This document shows positions 14,809 through 18,696 of a stretch of 18,696 nucleotides of DNA, in pieces. The position numbers and the translations under genes were made by a program. The stretch's first letter is position 1; the number at the start of each line of letters is the position of its first letter. Source of the stretch: Desulfobacteraceae bacterium (GTDB taxonomy: Bacteria > Desulfobacterota > Desulfobacteria > Desulfobacterales > JAABSP01); NCBI GenBank assembly GCA_011390035.1, contig JAABTE010000012.1, positions 1 through 18,696 on the forward strand. Direction: 5' to 3'. The notes under the pieces are model-generated. The model saw only the letters and a list, made by a program, of their open reading frames with translations, did no database searches and was not told the origin of the DNA.

Positions 14809-17273
14809 CGGTTCAGCTCGCCTCCTTTGGGTTGCTTAGCCTCGGTGGAATGGGTGTCGAAGGGCTCATCCAGGGCCTCCCGCGCCGCCATGGCCAGTTC
14901 CCGGCGGTCCAGCGGTTTTTCGATGTACCGGCGGATGCCCATGGCCCGGGCGGCATCTCCGTTGATCTTCTTGCTGAAGCCCGTGCAGAGGATCACGGGC
15001 ATGTCTGGGCGGATGGCGAGGATCTGCCGGGTCAGCGCGTCGCCGGTCATTCGGGGCATGGTCATGTCTGTGATCACCAGTTGATACCGCTCCGGTGCGC
15101 CGCGCACCGCCTCGAGGGCCGCCAGCGGGTCCGTGTGAATGTCCACCCGGTATCCCAGCCGCTGGAGGATCTGCTGCCCCATCTCAACGATCCCCGGCTC
15201 GTCGTCCACCAGCAGGATGCGCTCATTCCCGCCCGGCGGCTCGCCGGAAACCGCTTCATCCATTGCAGCATCCTCCCCGGCCACCGGCAGCAGCGTCCGG
15301 AAGGCGGTGCCCTTGCCGGGCTCGCTGTAAACCGAGATGGCGCCGTCATGGCTGGACACGATGCCGTGGACGATGGCAAGGCCCATGCCGGTGCCCTTTC
15401 CCACCTCCCTGGTGGTGAAATATGGGTCGAAAATCTTGTCGATGATCCCAGGATCTATGCCGTCTCCCGTGTCGCTGATGGTCATTTCGATATAGCGGCC
15501 GGGGGCCAGTTGCTTGAAATGAAAGCGGGTGACCGCCTCCAGCGTCACCTGGCGGAGGCCGACCTCCAGTATCCCGCCGGCGGCCTCCATGGCGTGGGCG
15601 GCGTTGGCGCACAGGTTGATGATCACCTGGTGGATCTGCGCCCGATCGGCCCTGACGGCCGGCAGGTTCTCGGGGACATCGTATCGGATCTCCACTGTGG
15701 AGGGAATGGTGGCCCGGAGCAGGGATAGGGTCTCTTGAAGGATGGCTTCCATCCGGATGGGCCGCTTTTCCTGCTCCGTCTTGCGGCTGAAACTGAGCAA
15801 CTGGCGGACGATGTCCCGGGCCCGGGCGCTGGCCGTGATGATCTCCCGCAGGTTGCGCAGCGCCGGGTTCCATTCCGGAACGTCATCGATCGCCAGCTCC
15901 GCGTTGCCCATGATGATGCCCAAAATGTTGTTGAAATCGTGGGCGATGCCGCCGGCCAGGGTGCCGATGGCCTCCATCTTGTGGGCCTGGCGCAGTTGGG
16001 ATTCCAGGCGGACTTTTTCCCTTTCAGCGGCCTTTCGCTCGATGATCTCTCTTTTCAGGGATGTGTTGGTGGCCACAAGGTCCCTGGTCCGCTCGGCCAC
16101 CTGGGACTCCAGGTCTTCCACCAGGACCCTGAGCCGGCGTGTCATCCGGTTAAAGGTCCTGGACAGCCGCCCCAGCTCGTCGCCGCGGCCCGGCTGATGC
16201 CGGGCCGCCTCGTCCTGAACCGCCAGGTTTCCCGCCTCCACCTCCGCGGCCAGGCGCGTGAGCCGCACAATGCCGCCGGCGATGGTCTCGCGGATGATCA
16301 TTGACAAAACCCCCACCAGGACAAATCCGGCCAGGGCCGCCAGCGCCATTATGTAGCCGATGCGCCGGGTGGCCCGGGCGTTGCGCGCCTGGGACTTTTC
16401 CACCTCCCGGTCGGCAAGATCCATAAGGCCGGCCGAGATGGGCTCCAGGGTTTCCGTGTTCAGGTCAAACTCTTTGGACTTGCTCTGGATGGTCACGTCC
16501 AGCTCGGGGATCTGCCGGGCGAAGGTCAGGTGCGCATCCATCCGCTTGACCAGCCCCTCCCTGAGCCCTTCCGGCACGGCGTTGGAGGCCAGCGCCACCT
16601 TGTTGAAAAGAAAGGCGCTGTTCAGGGCCGACTGCATGAAGGGGCGCCGGCGGGTGAGCAGGTAGTCCTTTATATTGAACTGGGTCTGCAGGAAAAGGTC
16701 TGACAGCCCCTTGTTTTCCAGCGCCTTAACGTCATGGCGCAGCAGGGTGGCGGTGGTTTCCATCCCCTTGATCAGGCCCTTGTCCGCAGACAGCATCCGG
16801 TCCATCAGCGCCACCAGATCCCGGAAGATCTCCTCGCATCTGTGGGCGATGGAATAGTACAGGTTGATGTTGATGTGGCTTTCCCGCAGGGCGTCGCTGA
16901 CATCGGATCGGGAGATCAGCGCGTTGAGGGACCGGCTTTGCCGGGTGGCCTCTTCCAGTTGAGCATACACCCGCGCCGCGAAGCCGTCGTCCGGGTCGAA
17001 CACGGTGGCCCTTTCATAATTGAGCATGAACTCGTGCTTGAGCCGCCGGGCCTTTTCGATGCTCCGGTCCATTTCCAGCACCAGCTTGCGGATGTTGAAG
17101 CTCAACTGGATGTCGGCCACGGTGCGGCCATGGACGCCGGACAGCACGGCGTAAGCGAGCCCGCACAGAACAAGGATGAAGCAGAGCATGACGCTGAAAA
17201 TCAGCGTGAACTTGCGCGTGATGCCAAGGTTGCCCCAGCATCGTTTCAACCGGGAAAAGGGCCGATGCTTCAT
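14805..17273 (-). CDS. Hybrid sensor histidine kinase with large helical periplasmic domain
   Basis: The 822-residue membrane kinase has, in order: a transmembrane span (about 24-46); a 260-residue, almost all-helical periplasmic domain (47-305) with no cysteine pair or PAS/CACHE motif; a second span (306-326); HAMP (about 327-385); a coiled-coil linker (385-430); HisKA with the phospho-acceptor His445 in GGIAHDFNNIL; a HATPase domain with N-box INLCANAAHAM (Asn557), DTGDGID, FDPYFTT and GTGMGLA; and a C-terminal receiver (about 685-800) with Asp690/Asp691, phospho-acceptor Asp736 in VITDMTMP, Thr764 and Lys786. No HPt domain follows and no separate regulator lies in the window, so the phosphorelay partner is elsewhere. 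The start ATG overlaps the upstream binding-protein stop (ATGA). The context suggests the two binding proteins present the ligand to this kinase, as TorT does for TorS. Confidence 0.94.
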   Translation of the reverse strand: MKHRPFSRLKRCWGNLGITRKFTLIFSVMLCFILVLCGLAYAVLSGVHGRTVADIQLSFNIRKLVLEMDRSIEKARRLKHEFMLNYERATVFDPDDGFAARVYAQLEEATRQSRSLNALISRSDVSDALRESHININLYYSIAHRCEEIFRDLVALMDRMLSADKGLIKGMETTATLLRHDVKALENKGLSDLFLQTQFNIKDYLLTRRRPFMQSALNSAFLFNKVALASNAVPEGLREGLVKRMDAHLTFARQIPELDVTIQSKSKEFDLNTETLEPISAGLMDLADREVEKSQARNARATRRIGYIMALAALAGFVLVGVLSMIIRETIAGGIVRLTRLAAEVEAGNLAVQDEAARHQPGRGDELGRLSRTFNRMTRRLRVLVEDLESQVAERTRDLVATNTSLKREIIERKAAEREKVRLESQLRQAHKMEAIGTLAGGIAHDFNNILGIIMGNAELAIDDVPEWNPALRNLREIITASARARDIVRQLLSFSRKTEQEKRPIRMEAILQETLSLLRATIPSTVEIRYDVPENLPAVRADRAQIHQVIINLCANAAHAMEAAGGILEVGLRQVTLEAVTRFHFKQLAPGRYIEMTISDTGDGIDPGIIDKIFDPYFTTREVGKGTGMGLAIVHGIVSSHDGAISVYSEPGKGTAFRTLLPVAGEDAAMDEAVSGEPPGGNERILLVDDEPGIVEMGQQILQRLGYRVDIHTDPLAALEAVRGAPERYQLVITDMTMPRMTGDALTRQILAIRPDMPVILCTGFSKKINGDAARAMGIRRYIEKPLDRRELAMAAREALDEPFDTHSTEAKQPKGGELNR

Positions 17274-18544
17274 TCGGGGGCGCCTGGGGCATGGGTGTAA
17301 ACGATGTTCGATTTCAGGCCGTCAAGCCCCGCGGACGGATCATCCAGCCGCACGATCTTGAAGGCGTCGGCGCTGCAATCTCCGAATTCGTCGCAGGTGA
17401 GCGGCCCGGTGACTCCCGGAAAATTCCGGGTGGCGTAAAGCGCGTCCCGAAGGGCCTGCCGATCGACGACAAGGCCGCCGTCGGCCCCCCGGACGGCCAC
17501 CGATTCGATGGCCCGCAGCAGCAGCCGCGCGGCGTCATAGTTGTGGGCATGGGAAAAGTGCTGGGGCGGCTCGCCGTGCCGCTGCTCATAGCGTTGCCGG
17601 AGCCGGTCGCAGGCCGGCCCCTCCGGGGTGACGACGGTGGAAAAATACATTCCCCGGGCAAGGGGTCCGACGGACTTGAGGAAGGATTCGGTTAAAAGAG
17701 CGCCGCCGCCGATGAAGATCATGCCCTCGGTGCCCCGGATGTTGTGGATCCGGCGCGCCAGCAGTTCCGCTTCCCTCTGATAGATGGGAAAATAGACGCA
17801 CTGGGCCTCGGCCAGGGCCATGGCGATGATGGCCGGGTCCATGTTCTCGTCTCCCCGGTTGATGGATATGGCCGTGACGGGCCCGCCGCCGAGTTGCTGG
17901 AATGTCCGGGCGAATTCCCGGGTGTATTCCCGGGTGTAGAGGCTTCCGTCATCCACGGTGGCGGCGCGTTTCAGCGCCAGCTTCGCGTGGGCGAAATGGG
18001 CCGCTGTTCGGGCCATGCCGGTGCCGTTGAACATCACCCGGAAGTAGCCGGCGTGCCAGTTGGCGCCGCGTCGGTTTTCAACCGAGGTGAGGGACGGGGC
18101 GCTGTTGGAGCCGGAGATCATGCTCATGCCGGCATTGGTGATCACCTCCGCGGCGGTGGCGGCCGAACCGGAGCAGAAGGTGCCGATCACGCCGATGGCG
18201 CCGGCGTCGATGGCGATCTTCATGGCGGCGGCGGCGCCGATTTCCGCCGCGCAGCCGGCGTCCTCGATCTGCAAGGAGATGGGATGGCCCAGGATGCCGC
18301 CGCCGGCGTCTTCCACGGCCATTTCAATGGCCCGGACCATGGAGCGGCCGTTTTCGGCGTTTGGGCCGCTGAGGGCCTGCAAAACCCCCAGGCGGATCGC
18401 CTCGCCGGGGGCGATATGAACGCAACCGAGGGCGCCCTGGCAGGCCGGCGGCTTTTCGCGCTGGTGGCACATCGTCAGCAGGGGAAGGAACAGCGCAAGG
18501 AACAGGACAGGTAATACGGCCAGCCATCGTGCCCGCGGATTCAT
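17270..18544 (-). CDS. LivJ/LivK-like periplasmic binding protein, second of a tandem pair
   Basis: The 424-residue protein has a hydrophobic leader (about 8-25) ending LLTMC, a weak lipobox, so it may be a lipoprotein at Cys26. A type I periplasmic-binding fold follows (about 48-418). Family marks are CQGALGCVHIAPGEAIRLGV, LSGPNAENGRSMVRAIEMAV, IGVIGTFCSGSA near the ligand pocket, and the late CDEFGDC segment. Such proteins normally bind branched-chain amino acids or related compounds for ABC import, but no LivH/M/G/F partners occur in the window. Stop and start codons overlap with both neighbours (ATGA), giving a co-translated binding protein/kinase set. GGAG lies 9 nt before the ATG at 18544. 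A sensory, receptor-presenting role is more likely than transport; that is inference. Confidence 0.92.
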   Translation of the reverse strand: MNPRARWLAVLPVLFLALFLPLLTMCHQREKPPACQGALGCVHIAPGEAIRLGVLQALSGPNAENGRSMVRAIEMAVEDAGGGILGHPISLQIEDAGCAAEIGAAAAMKIAIDAGAIGVIGTFCSGSAATAAEVITNAGMSMISGSNSAPSLTSVENRRGANWHAGYFRVMFNGTGMARTAAHFAHAKLALKRAATVDDGSLYTREYTREFARTFQQLGGGPVTAISINRGDENMDPAIIAMALAEAQCVYFPIYQREAELLARRIHNIRGTEGMIFIGGGALLTESFLKSVGPLARGMYFSTVVTPEGPACDRLRQRYEQRHGEPPQHFSHAHNYDAARLLLRAIESVAVRGADGGLVVDRQALRDALYATRNFPGVTGPLTCDEFGDCSADAFKIVRLDDPSAGLDGLKSNIVYTHAPGAPE

Positions 18545-18696
18545 GGTGTCCGCTCCGGAGCGTAGGTATAAACGATGTTGGATTCCAGCCCGGCCAGCCC
18601 TTTCTCCGGATCATCCAGGCGCAGGATGTTAAAGCGGGGGGAGGCGCAGTCGCCGAAGGCGTCGCAATTCAAAACGCCGGAGGCGCCCGGAAAGCC
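18541..18696 (-). CDS. LivJ/LivK-like binding protein, first of the tandem pair (C-terminal end only)
   Basis: The last 51 codons of a gene entering from the right edge are visible, ending in a TGA at 18541-18543. The encoded tail (GFPGASGVLNCDAFGDC, then LRLDDPEKGLAGLESNIVY) aligns residue by residue with the end of the next protein (NFPGVTGPLTCDEFGDC, then VRLDDPSAGLDGLKSNIVY). The gene is therefore a close paralogue of its downstream neighbour. The stop overlaps the neighbour's ATG (ATGA). The N-terminus and signal peptide are outside the window. Confidence 0.9.
   Translation of the reverse strand, partial: GFPGASGVLNCDAFGDCASPRFNILRLDDPEKGLAGLESNIVYTYAPERTP

Noticed and set aside
1..18696. 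tRNA, rRNA, insertion sequence, integrase or prophage genes
   Set aside because: No cloverleaf-like or rRNA-like sequence, transposase motif or terminal inverted repeats were noticed. This was by eye, so small RNAs could be missed.

Overview
The window is GC-rich, densely coding and mostly minus-strand. It reads like a chromosomal segment of a Desulfobacterota (deltaproteobacterial) anaerobe. The support for that is indirect: a long pyrophosphate-dependent phosphofructokinase, a polar amino-acid ABC operon led by a tiny zinc-ribbon protein, tandem LivJ/LivK-type binding proteins with a hybrid histidine kinase, and high GC throughout. No rRNA, tRNA, CRISPR array, insertion sequence or phage gene was seen.

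Layout, left to right. (1) 1-720, minus: N-terminal 240 codons of the chromosome-condensation ATPase SMC, running off the left edge. (2) 845-4744, minus: a 1,299-residue predicted lipoprotein that joins an Ig-like stretch, a papain-type (C1A) protease, a first leucine-rich-repeat block, an alpha/beta hydrolase and a second, longer internalin-like LRR block. (3) 4745-5097: a 353-bp non-coding gap with two different short tandem-repeat arrays (14-bp and 22-bp units) and a strong hairpin. (4) 5098-7533, minus: an 811-residue cytoplasmic protein of unknown function with an in-frame 24-bp repeat in a linker. (5) 7534-7850: a 317-bp gap holding two hairpins, one a plausible intrinsic terminator. (6) 7851-10759, minus: a four-gene operon of zinc-ribbon mini-protein, family-3 amino-acid binding protein, permease and ATPase. 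(7) 10760-11052: a divergent promoter region. (8) 11053-14012, plus: PPi-phosphofructokinase translationally coupled to an EamA/DMT exporter. (9) 13978-18696, minus: a coupled run of binding protein (partial), binding-protein paralogue, hybrid histidine kinase and pyrF. Each of its three junctions is an ATGA stop/start overlap. pyrF meets the exporter tail-to-tail with a 35-bp coding overlap.

How the genes may work together. The ABC operon should import a polar amino acid. The right-hand operon looks like a binding-protein-assisted two-component sensor: two secreted LivK-like proteins made with a kinase that has a long, helical periplasmic domain, comparable in logic to TorT-TorS or LuxP-LuxQ. 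The phosphofructokinase indicates PPi-linked, reversible glycolysis. The most unusual single object is the protease-LRR-hydrolase-LRR lipoprotein. The most system-like object is the twin-binding-protein/kinase cassette. Two real genes are easy to miss: the SMC fragment, because it is open at the window edge, and the 53-residue zinc-ribbon protein, because it is so short.
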